The notes under the pieces are model-generated. The model was not told where the DNA came from, did no database searches, and was given only the letters and a program-made list of their open reading frames with translations. Both the position numbers and the translations under genes were made by a program. This document shows, piece after piece, positions 31,001 through 44,934 of a DNA stretch of 64,000 bases. The stretch's first letter is position 1. The number at the start of each line of letters is the position of its first letter. The DNA is taken from the NCBI GenBank assembly GCA_946902985.2, contig OX336395.1, positions 14,238,708 to 14,302,707 of the forward strand. The letters are read 5' to 3'. This stretch comes from Meconema thalassinum. Lineage: Eukaryota > Arthropoda > Insecta > Orthoptera > Tettigoniidae.

Positions 31001-34000
31001 CATATATATAACAGAGTATGTACTCTGCACAAAATGTGCTCGGACAATAAAGGGTAGCGGCGGCCATAGAGCATATATAGAACAGAGTATGTACACTGTA
31101 CTAAAAGTGCTCGGACAATAAAAGGTCGCAGCGGCCATACAGCATATATAGAACAGAGTATGTACTCTGCACTAAAAGTGCTCGGACAATAAAGGGTAGC
31201 AGTGGCCATACAGCATACATAGAACAGAGTATGCACTCTGCACAAAAAGTGCTCGGACAATAAAGGGTAGCGGCGGCCATACAGCATATATAGAACAGAG
31301 TATGTACTCTGCACAAAATGTGCTCGGACAATAAAGGGTCGCAGTGGCCATACAGCATATATAGAACAGAGTATGTACTCTGCACAAAATGTGCTCGGAC
31401 AATAAAGGGTAGCAGCGGCCATAGATCATATATAGAACAGAGTATGTACTCTGTACTAAAAGTGCTCGGACAATAAAGGGTAGCAGTGGCCATATAGCAT
31501 ATATAGAACAGAGTATGTACTCTGCACTAAAAGTGCTCGGACAATAAAGGGTAGCAGTAGCCATATAGCATATATAGAACAGAGTATGTACTCTGCACTA
31601 AAAGTGCTCGGACAATAAAGGGTAGCAGTGGCCATACAGCATATATAGAACAGAGTATGTACTCTGCACTAAAAGTGCTCGGACAATAAAGGGTAGCAGT
31701 AGCCATATAGCATATATAGAACAGAGTATGTACTCTGCACTAAAAGTGCTCGGACAATAAAGGGTAGCAGCGGCCATATAGCATATATAGAACAGAGTAT
31801 GTACTCTGCACAAAATGTGCTCGGACAATAAAGGGTAGCGGCGGCCATAGAGCATATATAGAACAGAGTATGTACTCTGCACTAAAAGTGCTCGGACAAT
31901 AAAGGGTAGCAGCAGCCATAGAGCATATATAGAGCAGAGTATGTACTCTGCACTAAAAGTGCTCGGACAATAAAGGGTAGCAGCGGCCATACAGCATATA
32001 TAGAACAGAGTATGTACTCTGCACAAAAAGTGCTCGGACAATAAAGGGTCGCAGCGGCCATACAGCATATATAGAACAGAGTATGTACTCTGCACAAAAT
32101 GTGCTCGGACAATAAAGGGTAGCGGCGGCCATACAGCATATATAGAACAGAGTATGTACTCTGCACTAAAAGTGCTCGGACAATAAAGGGTAGCAGCGGC
32201 CATAGAGCATATATAGAACAGAGTATGTACTCTGCACTAAAAGTGCTCGGACAATAAAGGGTAGCAGTGGCCATACAGCATATATAGAACAGAGTATGTA
32301 CTCTGCACAAAATGTGCTCGGACAATAAAAGGTAGCAGTGGCCATAGAGCATATATAGAACAGAGTATGCACTCTGCACTAAAAGTGCTCGGACAATAAA
32401 GGGTAGCAGCGGCCATAGAGCATATATAGAACAGAGTATGTACTCCGCACTAAAATTGCTCGGACAATAAAGGGTAGCAGCGGCCATAGAGCATATATAG
32501 AACAGAGTATGTACTCTGCACTAAAAGTGCTCGGACAATAAATGGTAGCAGCGGCCATACAGCATATATAGAACAGAGTATGTACTCTGCACAAAAAGTG
32601 CTCGGACAATAAAGGGTAGCGGCGGCCATACAGCATATATAGAACAGAGTATGTACTCTGCACAAAATGTGCTCGGACAATAAAAGGTAGCAGTGGCCAT
32701 AGAGCATATATAGAACAGAGTATGCACTCTGCACTAAAAGTGCTCGGACATTAAAGGGTAGCAGCGGCCATAGAGCATATATAGAACAGAGTATGTACTC
32801 TGCACTAAAAGTGCTCGGACAATAAAGGGTAGCAGCGGCCATAGAGCATATATAGAACAGAGTATGTACTCTGCACAAAATGTGCTCGGACAATAAAGGG
32901 TAGCAGTGGCCATACAGCATATATAGAACAGAATATGTACTCTGCACTAAAAGTGCTCGGACAATAAAGGGTAGCAGTGGCCATACAGCATATATAGAAC
33001 AGAGTATGTACTCTGCACAAAATGTGCTCGGACAATAAAGGGTAGCGGCGGCCATATAGCATATATAGAACAGAGTATGTACTCTGCACTAAATGTGCTC
33101 GGACAATAAAGGGTAGCAGCGGCCATACAGCATATATAGAACAGAGTATGTACTCTGCACAAAATGTGCTCGGACAATAAAGGGTAGCGGCGGCCATAGA
33201 GCATATATAGAACAGAGTATGTACTCTGCACAAAAAGTGCTCGGACAATAAAGGGTAGCAGCGGCCATACAGCATATATAGAACAGAGTATGTACTCTGC
33301 ACAAAATGTGCTCGGACAATAAAGGGTAGCAGCGGCCATACAGCATATATAGAACAGAGTATGTACTCTGCACAAAATGTGCTCGGACGATAAAGGGTAG
33401 CGGCGGCCATAGAGCATATATAGAACAGAGTATGTACTCTGCACAAAAAGTGCTCGGACAATAAAGGGTAGCAGCGGCCATACAGCATATATAGAACAGA
33501 GTATGTACTCTGCACAAAATGTGCTCGGACAATAAAGGGGAGCAGCGGCCATACAGCATATATAGAACAGAGTATGTACTCTGCACAAAATGTGCTCGGA
33601 CAATAAAGGGTAGCATTGGCCATACAGCATATATAGAACAGAGTATGTACTCTGCACAAAATGTGCTCGGACAATAAAGGGTAGCGGCGGCCATACAGCA
33701 TATATAGAACAGAGTATGTACTCTGCACAAAATGTGCTCGGACAATAAAGGGTAGCGGCGGCCATAGAGCATATATAGAACAGAGTATGTACTCTGCACA
33801 AAAAGTGCTCGGACAATAAAGGGTAGCAGCGGCCATACAGCATATATAGAACAGAGTATGTACTCTGCACAAAATCTGCTCGGACAATAAAGGGTAGCAG
33901 CGGCCATACAGCATATATGGAACAGAGTATGTACTCTGCACAAAATGTGCTCGGACAATAAAGGGTAGCGGCGGCCATAGAGCATATATAGAACAGAGTA

Positions 34001-36300
34001 TGTACTCTGCACAAAATGTGCTCGGACAATAAAGGGTAGCAGTGGCCATACAGCATATATAGAACAGAGTATGAACTCTGCACAAAATGTGCTCGGACAA
34101 TAAAGGGTAGCGGCGGCCATAGAGCATATATAGAACAGAGTATGTACTCTGTACTAAAAGTGCTCGGACAATAAAGGGTAGCAGTGGCCATATAGCATAT
34201 ATAGAACAGAGTATGTACTCTGCACAAAATGTGCTCGGACAATAAAGGGTAGCAGCGGCCATAGAGCATATATAGAACAGAGTATGTACTCTGCACTAAA
34301 AGTGCTCGGACAATAAAGGGTAGCAGTGGCCATACAGCATATAAAGAACAGAGTATGTACTCTGCACAAAAAGTGCTCGGACAATAAAGGGTAGCGGCGG
34401 CCATACAGCATATATAGAACAGAGTAGGTACTCTGTACTAAAAGTGCTCGGACAATAAAGGGTAGCAGCGGCCATAGAGCATATATAGAACAGAGTATGT
34501 ACTCTGCACTAAAAGTGCTCGGACAATAAAGGGTAGCGGCGGCCATACAGCATATATAGAACAGAGTATGTACTCTGCACTAAAAGTGCTCGGACAATAA
34601 AGGGTAGCAGCGCCCATAGAGCATATATAGAACAGAGTATGTACTCTGCACAAAATGTGCTCGGACAATAAAGGGTAGCAGTGGCCATACAGCATATATA
34701 GAACAGAGTATGTACTCTGCACAAAATGTGCTCGGACAATAAAGGGTAGCAGTGGCCATACAGCATATATAGAACAGAGTATGTACTCTGCACAAAATGT
34801 GCTCGGACAATAAAGGGTAGCGGCGGCCATAGAGCATATATAGAACAGAGTATGTACTCTGTACTAAAAGTGCTCGGACAATAAAGGGTAGCAGCGGCCA
34901 TACAGCATATATAGAACAGAGTATGTACTCTGCACTAAAAGTGCTCGGACAATAAAGGGTAGCAGCGGCCATAGAGCATATATAGAACAGAGTATGTACT
35001 CTGCACAAAATGTGCTCGGACAATAAAGGGTAGCAGTGGCCATGCAGCATATATAGAACAGAGTATGTACTCTGCACTAAAAGTGCTCGGACAATAAAGG
35101 GTAGCAGTGGCCATACAGCATATATAGAACAGAGTATGTACTCTGCACAAAATGTGCTCGGACAATAAAGGGTAGCGGCGGCCATATAGCATATATAGAA
35201 CAGAGTATGTACTCTGCACTAAATGTGCTCGGACAATAAAGGGTAGCAGCGGCCATACAGCATATATAGAACAGAGTATGTACTCTGCACAAAATGTGCT
35301 CGGACAATAAAGGGTAGCGGCGGCCATAGAACATATATAGAACAGAGTATGTACTCTGCACAAAAAGTGCTCGGACAATAAAGGGTAGCAGCGGCCATAC
35401 AGCATATATAGAACAGAGTATGTACTCTGCACAAAATGTGCTCGGACAATAAAGGGTAGCAGCGGCCATACAGCATATATAGAACAGAGTATGTACTCTG
35501 CACAAAATGTGCTCGGACAATAAAGGGTAGCGACGGCCATAGAGCATATATAGAACAGAGTATGTACTCTGCACAAAAAGTGCTCGGACAATAAAGGCTA
35601 GCAGCGGCCATACAGCATATATAGAACAGAGCATGTACTCTGCACAAAATGTGCTTGGACAATAAAGGGTAGCAGCGGCCATACAGCATATATAGAACAG
35701 AGTATGTACTCTGCACAAAATGTGCTCGGACAATAAAGGGTAGCGGCGGCCATAGAGCATATATAGAACAGAGTATGTACTCTGCACAAAATGTGTTCGG
35801 ACAATAAAGGGTAGCGGCGGCCATACAGCATATATAGAACAGAGTATGTACTCTGCACAAAATGTGCTCGGACAATAAAGGGTAGCGGCGGCCATAGAGC
35901 ATATATAGAACAGAGTATGTACTCTGCACAAAAAGTGCTCGGACAATAAAGGGTAGCAGCGGCCATACAGCATATATAGAACAGAGTATGTACTCTGCAC
36001 AAAATGTGCTCGGACAATAAAGGGTAGCAGCGGCCATACAGCATATATAGAACAGAGTATGTACTCTGCACAAAATGTGCTCGGACAATAAAGGGTAGCG
36101 GCGGCCATAGAGCATATATAGAACAGAGTATGTACTCTGCACAAAATGTGCTCGGACAATAAAGGGTAGCAGTGGCCATACAGCATATATAGAACAGAGT
36201 ATGTACTCTGCACAAAATGTGCTCGGACAATAAAGGGTAGCGGCGGCCATAGAGTATATATAGAACAGAGTATGTACTCTGTACTAAAAGTGCTCGGACA
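22079..36300. repeat. 22.08-kb segmental duplication of the array (second copy of 1-14.9 kb)
   Basis: The rare variants at the window start (gacaagaaaagg, gtatgcaatctgc, gtatatactctgc) recur in the same order from 22079, an offset of 22078 bp or about 311 units. The match continues for many kilobases, with offset shifts of whole units: 22007 around 1.1-2.0 kb, 22149 around 7.5-9.5 kb, and 21439 after a 9-unit block is lost or gained. The right boundary is approximate. The offset shifts indicate unit-level gains and losses after or during the duplication. Confidence 0.8.
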
Positions 36301-38869
36301 ATAAAGGGTAGCGGCGGCCATAGAGCATATATAGTACAGAGTATGTACTCGGTACTAAAAGTGCTCGGACAATAAAGGGTAGCAGTGGCCATATAGCATA
36401 TATAGAACAGAGTATGTACTCTGCACAAAATGTGCTCGGACAATAAAGGGTAGCAGCGGCCATAGAGCATATATAGAACAGAGTATGTACTCTGCACTAA
36501 AAGTGCTCGGACAATAAAGGGTAGCAGTGGCCATACAGCATATATAGAACAGAATATGTACTCTGCACAAAAAGTGCTCGGACAATAAAGGGTAGCGGCG
36601 GCCATACAGCATATATAGAACAGAGTATGTACTCTGTACTAAAAGTGCTCGGACAATAAAGGGTAGCAGCAGCCATAGAACATATATAGAACAGAGTATG
36701 TACTCTGCACTAAAAGTGCTCGGACAATAAAGGGTAGCGGCGGCCATACAGCATATATAGAACAGAGTATGTACTCTGCACTAAAAGTGCTCGGACAATA
36801 AAGGGTAGCAGCGGCCATAGAGCATATATAGAACAGAGTATGTACTCTGCACAAAATGTGCTCGGACAATAAAGGGTAGCAGTGGCCATACAGCATATAT
36901 AGAACAGAGTATGTACTCTGCACAAAATGTGCTCGGACAATAAAGGGTAGCAGTGGCCATACAGCATATATAGAACAGAGTATGTACTCTGCACAAAATG
37001 TGCTCGGACAATAAAGGGTAGCGGTTGCCATAGAGCATATATAGAACAGAGTATGTACTCTGTACTAAAAGTGCTCGGACAATAAAGGGTAGCAGCGGCC
37101 ATACAGCATATATAGAACAGAGTATGTACTCTGCACTAAAAGTGCTCGGACAATAAAGGGTAGCAGCGGCCATAGAGCATATATAGAACAGAGTATGTAC
37201 TCTGCACAAAATGTGCTCGGACAATAAAGGGTAGCAGTGGCCTTACAGCATATATAGAACAGAGTATGTACTCTGCACAAAATGTGCTCGGACAATAAAG
37301 GGTATCAGTGGCCATACAGCATATATAGAACAGAGTATGTACTCTGCACAAAATGTGCTCGGACAATAAAGGGTAGCGGCGGCCATAGAGCATATATAGA
37401 ACAGAGTATGTACTCTGTACTAAAAGTGCTCAGACAATAAAGGGTAGCAGCGGCCATACAGCATATATAGAACAGAGTATGTACTCTGCACTAAAAGTGC
37501 TCGGACAATAAAGGGTAGCAGCGGCCATACAGCATATATAGAACAGAGTATGTACTCGGTACTAAAAGTGCTCGGACAATAAAGGGTAGCAGTGGCCATA
37601 CAGCATATATAGAACAGAGTATGTACTCTGCACAAAATGTGCTCGGACAATAAAGGGTAGCATTGGCCATACAGCATATATAGAACAGAGTATGTACTCT
37701 GCACAAAATGTGCTCGGACAATAAAGGGTAGCGGCGGCCATAGAGCATATATAGAACAGAGTATGTACTCTGTACTAAAAGTGCTCGGACAATAAGGGGT
37801 AGCAGTGGCCATAGAGCATATATAGAACAGAGTATGTACTCTGCACAAAAAGTGCTCGGACAATAAAGGGTAGCAGCGGCCATAGAGCATATATAGAACA
37901 GAGTATGTACACTGTACTAAAAGTGCTCGGACAATAAAGGGTAGCAGCGGCCATAGAGCATATATAGAACAGAGTATGTACTCTGTACTAAAAGTGCTCG
38001 GACAATAAAAGGTAGCAGTGGCCATAGAGCATATATAGAACAGAGTATGTACTCTGCACAAAATGTGCTCGGACAATAAAGGGTAGCGGCGGCCATAGAG
38101 CATATATAGAACAGAGTACCTACTCTGTACTAAAAGTGCTCGGACAATAAAGGGTAGCAGTGGCCATAGAGCATATATAGAACAGAGTATGTACTCTGTA
38201 CTAAAAGTGCTCGGACAATAAAGGGTAGCAGCGGCCATAGAGCATATATAGAACAGAGTATGTACTCTGCACTAAAAGTGCTCGGACAATAAAGGGTAGC
38301 AGCGGCCATAGAGCATATATAGAACAGAGTATGTACTCTGTACTAAAAGTGCTCGGACAATAAAGGGTAGCAGCGGCCATACAGCATATATAGAACAGAG
38401 TATGTACTCTGTACTAAAAGTGCTCGGACAATAAAGGGTAGCGGCGGCCATACAGCATATATAGAACAGAGTATGTACTCTGTACTAAAAGTGCTCGGAC
38501 AATAAAGGGTAGCAGCGGCCATATAACATATATAGAACAGAGTATGTACTCTGCACAAAATGTGCTCGGACAATAAAGGGTAGCGGCGGCCATAGAGCAT
38601 ATATAGAACAGACTATGTACTCTGCACTAAAAGTGCTCGGACAATAAAGGGTAGCAGTGGCCATACAGCATATATAGAACAGAGTATGTACACTGTACAA
38701 AATGTGCTCGGACAATAAAGGGTAGCGGCGGCCATAGAGCATATATAGAACAGAGTATGTACTCTGCACAAAAAGAGCTCGGACAATAAAGGGTAGCAGT
38801 GGCCATACAGCATATATAGAACAGAGTATGTACTCTGCACAAAAAGTGCTCGGACAATAAAGGGTAGCA

Positions 38870-39480
38870 GTGGCCATACAGCATATATAGAACAGAGTAT
38901 GTACTCTGCACAAAAAGTGCTCGGACAATAAAGGGTAGCGGCGGCCATACAGAGTAAGTACTCTGCACTAAAAGTACTCGGACAATAAAGGGTAGCAGTG
39001 GCCATACAGCATATATAGAACAGAGTATGTACTCTGCACAAAAAGTGCTCGGACAATAAAGGGTAGCGGCGGCCATACAGAGTATGTACTCTGTACTAAA
39101 AGTGCTCGGACAATAAAGGGTAGCAGTGGCCATACAGCATATATAGAACAGAGTATGTACTCTGCACAAAAAGTGCTCGGACAATAAAGGGTAGCGGCGG
39201 CCATACAGAGTATGTACTCTGCACAAAAAGTGCTCGGACAATAAAGGGTAGCAGTGGCCATACAGCATATATAGAACAGAGTATGTACTCTGCACAAAAA
39301 GTGCTCGGACAATAAAGGGTAGCGGCGGCCATACAGAGTATGTACTCTGCACTAAAAGTGCTCGGACAAAAAAGGGTAGCAGTGGCCATACAGCATATAT
39401 AGAACAGAGTATGTACTCTGCACAAAAAGTGCTCGGACAATAAAGGGTAGCGGCGGCCATACAGAGTATGTACTCTGTAC
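38870..39480. repeat. 128-bp dimeric higher-order block (71-bp + 57-bp units)
   Basis: Five units here lack 14 bp and read ccatacagagta in place of ccatacagcatatatagaacagagta. They lie near 38944, 39072, 39200, 39328 and 39456 and alternate strictly with full 71-bp units, giving a 128-bp period. The lost segment is bounded by ACAG on both sides, which fits deletion between short direct repeats followed by amplification of the dimer. I saw this short unit nowhere else in the window. Confidence 0.9.
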
Positions 39481-42025
39481 TAAAAGTGCTCGGACAATAA
39501 AGGGTAGCAGCGGCCATAGAGCATATATAGAACAGAGTATGTACTCCGCACTAAAAGTGCTCGGACAATAAAGGGTAGCAGCGGCCATAGAGCATATATA
39601 GAACAGAGTATGTACTCTGCACTAAAAGTACTCGGACAATAAAGGGTACCGGCGGCCATACAGCATATATAGAACAGAGTATGTACTCTGCACAAAATGT
39701 GCTCGGACAATAAACAGTAGCAGCGGCCATACAGCATATATAGAACAGAGTATGTACTCTGCACAAAAAGTGCTCGGACAATAAAGGGTAGCGGCGGCCA
39801 TACAGCATATATAGAACAGAGTATGTACTCTGCACAAAATGTGCTCGGACAATAAAAGGTAGCAGTGGCCATAGAGCATATATAGAACAGAGTATGCACT
39901 CTGCACTAAAAGTGCTCGGACAATAAAGGGTAGCAGCGGCCATAGAGCATATATAGAACAGAGTATGTACTCTGCACTAAAAGTGCTCGGACAATAAAGG
40001 GTAGCAGCGGCCATAGAGCATATATAGAACAGAGTATGTACTCTGCACACAATGTGCTCGGACAATAAAGGGTAGCAGTGGCCATACAGCATATATAGAA
40101 CAGAGTATGTACTCTGCACTAAAAGTGCTCGGACAATAAAGGGTAGCAGTGGCCATACAGCATATATAGAACAGAGTATGTACTCTGCACAAAATGTGCT
40201 CGGACAATAAAGGGTAGCGGCGGCCATATAGCATATATAGAACAGAGTATGTACTCTGCACTAAATGTGCTCGGACAATAAAGGGTAGCAGCGGCCATAC
40301 AGCATATATAGAACAGAGTATGTACTCTGCACAAAATGTGCTCGGACAATAAAGGGTAGCGGCGGCCATAGAGCATATATAGAACAGAGTATGTACTCTG
40401 CACAAAAAGTGCTCGGACAATAAATGGTAGCAGCGGCCATACAGCATATATAGAACAGAGTATGTACTCTGCACAAAATGTGCTCGGACAATAAAGGGTA
40501 GCAGCGGCCATACAGCATATATAGAACAGAGTATGTACTCTGCACAAAATGTGCTCGGACAATAAAGGGTAGCGGCGGCCATAGAGCATATATAGAACAG
40601 AGTATGTACTTTGCACAAAAAGTGCTCGGACAATAAAGGGTAGCAGCGGCCATACAGCATATATAGAACAGAGTATGTACTCTGCACAAAATGTGCTCGG
40701 ACAATAAAGGGTAGCAGCGGCCATACAGCATATATAGAACAGAGTATGTACTCTGCACAAAATGTGCTCGGACAATAAAGGGTAGCGGCGGCCATAGAGC
40801 ATATATAGAACAGAGTATGTACTCTGCACAAAATGTGCTCGGACAATAAAGGGTAGCGGCGGCCATACAGCATATATAGAACAGAGTATGTACTCTGCAC
40901 AAAATGTGCTCGGACAATAAAGGGTAGCGGCGGCCATAGAGCATATATAGAACAGAGTATGTACTCTGCACAAAAAGTGCTCGGACAATAAAGGGTAGCA
41001 GCGGCCATACAGCATATATAGAACAGAGTATGTACTCTGCACAAAATGTGCTCGGACAATAAAGGGTAGCAGCGGCCATACAGCATATATGGAACAGAGT
41101 ATGTACTCTGCACAAAATGTGCTCGGACAATAAAGGGTAGCGGCGGCCATAGAGCATATATAGAACAGAGTATGTACTCTGCACAAAATGTGCTCGGACA
41201 ATAAAGGGTAGCAGTGGCCATACAGCATATATAGAACAGAGTATGTACTCTGCACAAAATGTGCTCGGACAATAAAGGGTAGCGGCGGCCATAGAGCATA
41301 TATAGAACAGAGTATGTACTCTGTACTAAAAGTGCTCGGACAATAAAGGGTAGCAGTGGCCATATAGCATATATAGAACAGAGTATGTACTCTGCACAAA
41401 ATGTGCTCGGACAATAAAGGGTAGCAGCGGCCATAGAGCATATATAGAACAGAGTATGTACTCTGCACTAAAAGTGCTCGGACAATAAAGGGTAGCAGTG
41501 GCCATACAGCATATAAAGAACAGAGTATGTACTCTGCACAAAAAGTGCTCGGACAATAAAGGGTAGCGGCGGCCATACACCATATATAGAACAGAGTAGG
41601 TACTCTGTACTAAAAGTGCTCGGACAATAAAGGGTAGCAGCGGCCATAGAGCATATATAGAACAGAGTATGTACTCTGCACTAAAAGTGCTCGGACAATA
41701 AAGGGTAGCGGCGGCCATACAGCATATATAGAACAGAGTATGTACTCTGCACTAAAAGTGCTCGGACAATAAAGGGTAGCAGCGGCCATAGAGCATATAT
41801 AGAACAGAGTATGTACTCTGCACAAAATGTGCTCGGACAATAAAGGGTAGCAGTGGCCATACAGCATATATAGAACAGAGTATGTACTCTGCACTAAAAG
41901 TGCTCGGACAATAAAGGGTAGCAGTGGCCATACAGCATATATAGAACAGAGTATGTACTCTGCACAAAATGTGCTCGGACAATAAAGGGTAGCGGCGGCC
42001 ATATAGCATATATAGAACAGAGTAT

Positions 42026-42029
42026 GTAC
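42026..42029. repeat. Target-site duplication GTAC (left)
   Basis: GTAC directly precedes the LTR start TGTGCCCG. The satellite reads gtatGTACtctgc at this place in undisturbed units. Confidence 0.9.
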
Positions 42030-42311
42030 TGTGCCCGTTTCTCCAATGGGACAGGCGATCACCCGACTAGCATCCCGGCCCCATTAGAAGAAACAGCCAA
42101 GGGAGTGGGTACAAAAAAAAATTAGGGCGTGAATCTTGGTCCATACAGACAAGACTAAAAGAAAAGCTCCAGTGAGCTAGAGACAAAGGGTCTCGGGTCG
42201 TTTACGGGTTGGGATGGTAAATAGACTGAACCAGGATTCACAAGCAAAACCCTAACTTGAATTGACAAACAGAAAAGAAAGTAAAAGCCCTCGTAAAATC
42301 ACATCTGCTCC

Positions 42312-42317
42312 TTTATT
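42312..42317 (-). terminator. Candidate polyadenylation signal AATAAA in the 3' LTR
   Basis: On the minus strand the sequence reads GGCCAATAAAGGAGC. It lies about 285 bases before the 3' end of the LTR in element orientation, a reasonable place for the end of the R region. The same site in the other LTR is at 48567-48572. Confidence 0.4.
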
Positions 42318-44926
42318 GGCCAAAGGATAAATAAATATGCAACCTGCCTATCACGCACGAGTATAATGTTATGGTGGGACAAAGTCCGGAAAAGAAATAA
42401 AGTTCATAGTCCCTAAACAAAGAAAAGAAAATTACGCTTATTCAAACTCGTGGGTGTCCTCTCTTAAAGTTCCGACAGGGAGATCGTCTTTCAAAAAGCT
42501 AAATTAACCATAATTTATCGGTGCACACGCATGTAAACATCACTAGCCACTCAACACAAAGTTCACCTGCGGCAAAAAAAACTCTAAGAAAATATCGAAT
42601 ATCTTCGTAAATTACAACTGTCTACCCTTATACAGTAATGGACGGATCTCCTCTATCGAACTGCAAATGAATAATTAAAGAGCATCATGTTACATCAAAT
42701 AGCACTCAAACATCGACTCAGCTTCACATACTATGACATTTCAACATTTAATTATAACCTATCATAAATTATTAACACACCCAGATTGTGCTTACATATT
42801 TACACTACTAATTCTTATTATTATTGCTAATTTATCTTCCTCTTTCCAACAACCTTGATCCGCATGGTCATATTTGTCCTTGTAATTAAATTATAGCATT
42901 GTCAAATGTTTATGAAAGGTTAAGAACCTCGCAATAAGGCGCCCTAGCGTATTTCATACTCACATAACCAACATTTAATCGTAACCCTTCCGCCGAACAC
43001 TCTGTGTGAAGATCCAAACAACCTGACTGTCGAGCGCACCATCAATTACACCCCTGCGCTATTCAATACAATTCATCAATGAACGTGGCACGTTCGTCAA
43101 GAGGACCCTGTCCTTACAACTACAATTCCACGGATATCCGTCGCCCCGTGAATAATCTCGTCACATTTTGACGGAATAATACCATATCTAATTACCACAT
43201 AATTATCACACAAACTTTACACAACATCATTACAAAATAAATCAGGCATTATCAGCATGTCTCAAGAACCCACACTAACAGAGCGTATCAACTTTATCGG
43301 GACCACGAGGTCGTATGATAATATGGCATCCTATCCAAGGAACCTTATTCGGCAATCTTCAACCATATTCATTGCTATAAAAATCTGTTCATTCCGTGAC
43401 AAACCTTTCAGAATAGAATTCGAATAATGACCTCTGAAATCGACGTGCTAGGATCTCCCAGCAAAATGAGCATCTCTTATTATGGTTACCCAATTTCAAA
43501 TTATTATTATTATTATTATGACTCAGAGAATAAATACATGTCTTACTCCTACCATTGATGCTGTAAATTTATATAGGTCAAATGACCCGAGAAGAAAGAC
43601 AAAAAAACATCTGCACGACCCTATGAAAAGAAAAAAAAATGATGCTCTTATTCAATCTGGAATAAATTATTATAAAGGGCGTTAAGTTACACGATCTCAG
43701 GTTATCTCATTTCATGGCTATTCGAGGTAGAAGTTCTCTTATTTCTGATGAACAAGGATGGAAAGGAAACGTCTTACTTTATATCTGGCGTCCTCGGAAA
43801 TCCATGGCGTCGGCGTCGTCATCGTCTGCGGCGTCAGGGCGGCGGCGTCCCTCCAGCGTCCCCGCGATGTGGTCTCCCAGCGTACTGGTAGAGGTATCCG
43901 CCTCTGGCAACTCCCGATCTCCTGGCGACGCCCATGTCTGCCCACAGGTTGTCCCCCGTCACCTTCATCAGCGCCGTGGCCCGACGTCCCTACCATGGTC
44001 CACTCGTCCACCTCGTTGAGACCGTTCATCCCATTATGGCCCCTTAGCAGTTCAGTGCAGCATAATTCGCGTGTTAATATGCATGTTGATGCCCAGAATA
44101 TGTGAGTCCATGGCTATTATGTTCATGCTGCCATGCGGCAATATTACACCTCACTATATCAGAGCACATCCATGCTCGCACACTAAAGCGTCTAGTTCCT
44201 GGTTCACTTGAGTTATATGTTTTCACTTCCTTTAGCCCGGTGACACACTTCCTTCCACGAGGAGCTATTTCGAGCTGGCCTTGACCGACATATCAAGTTG
44301 CCTCCGGCCCGTAGTCTTCCAACCCAAGCTTAAAGTAGATGTGGCCTCCCTTACTGCGTTTTCACTACGTGTCTTAAAACGCCGTACTGCTATGCTATTT
44401 CCGAATGGATGCCAGTTAAAATATAGGGCCTCGCGATAATGTTTCGCCTCGACTATCCTTATATAGTTCTTCCCCTGATACTCGTAAATTTAAACACCTC
44501 ATGGTATCAATCTTTAATGAACATAAATTGTCGGCATAAACTGACTTCCTTTATCAGTTCTAACTATTTCCTCACACACTAGCGAGTCCGAAATCGCCTT
44601 GAAATTCACACTGTTCGACCAACAAACTGACATATTTCACTGTAAAAAAAACTCACTGGCAATATATGCACGCTAGTTTCAGGCTTCATGGCCTGCTGGT
44701 TACTCACAAAAAACCATTCAAGTTCCCGATATAAAAATCACTGTCTACATGACATGGGCTAATCTTCCGTGCTCCGCTGTGTGACATTCTCGTCCACGCA
44801 CTACTGACTCACATACTGCTAACTCACATACTAAGCATTCCGGAACTCCGTCCTTCTTCGAGAAAAAGAAAGTGGGAGGGGTTGGAACCTTCTGGAGCAT
44901 TCCCCTGCTCTCGCCGCGTCATGCCA

Positions 44927-44934
44927 TGACGTCA
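44927..44934. promoter_or_regulatory. CRE/ATF-type palindrome TGACGTCA in the LTR
   Basis: A full TGACGTCA octamer lies about 75 bases inside the upstream end of the LTR in element orientation, where a promoter-proximal enhancer could act. The partner LTR carries it at 51182-51189. Function is inferred from the motif alone. Confidence 0.3.

Larger units (their letters stand above)
1..42029. repeat. 71-bp satellite array, proximal block (about 592 units)
   Basis: The block is head-to-tail units of 71 bp. Each unit runs from ctctgcac through a short dyad (gcacaaaatgtgc or gcactaaaagtgc), then tcggacaataaag, ggtagcggcggcc, and catatatagaacagagtat. Units differ at a few recurring positions: ggcggcc, agcggcc or agtggcc; catagagc, catacagc or catatagc; and the two dyad versions. 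Rare units carry 1-bp indels, for example near 1477, 2990, 15320 and 16710. No unique sequence and no gene interrupts the block. The minus strand is nearly stop-free, which produces long but meaningless open frames. The left edge lies outside the window. A centromeric or heterochromatic location is plausible but cannot be read from the sequence. Confidence 0.98.

Noticed and set aside
1..42029. CRISPR-like array because of regular repeats
   Set aside because: Whole units repeat with no unique spacers, the period is 71 bp throughout and the context is eukaryotic.
43482..44284. Plus-strand open frames of 60-115 codons in the LTR, repeated at 49737-50539
   Set aside because: They overlap each other in several frames over a GC-rich stretch, have no family motifs, and oppose the element's transcription.
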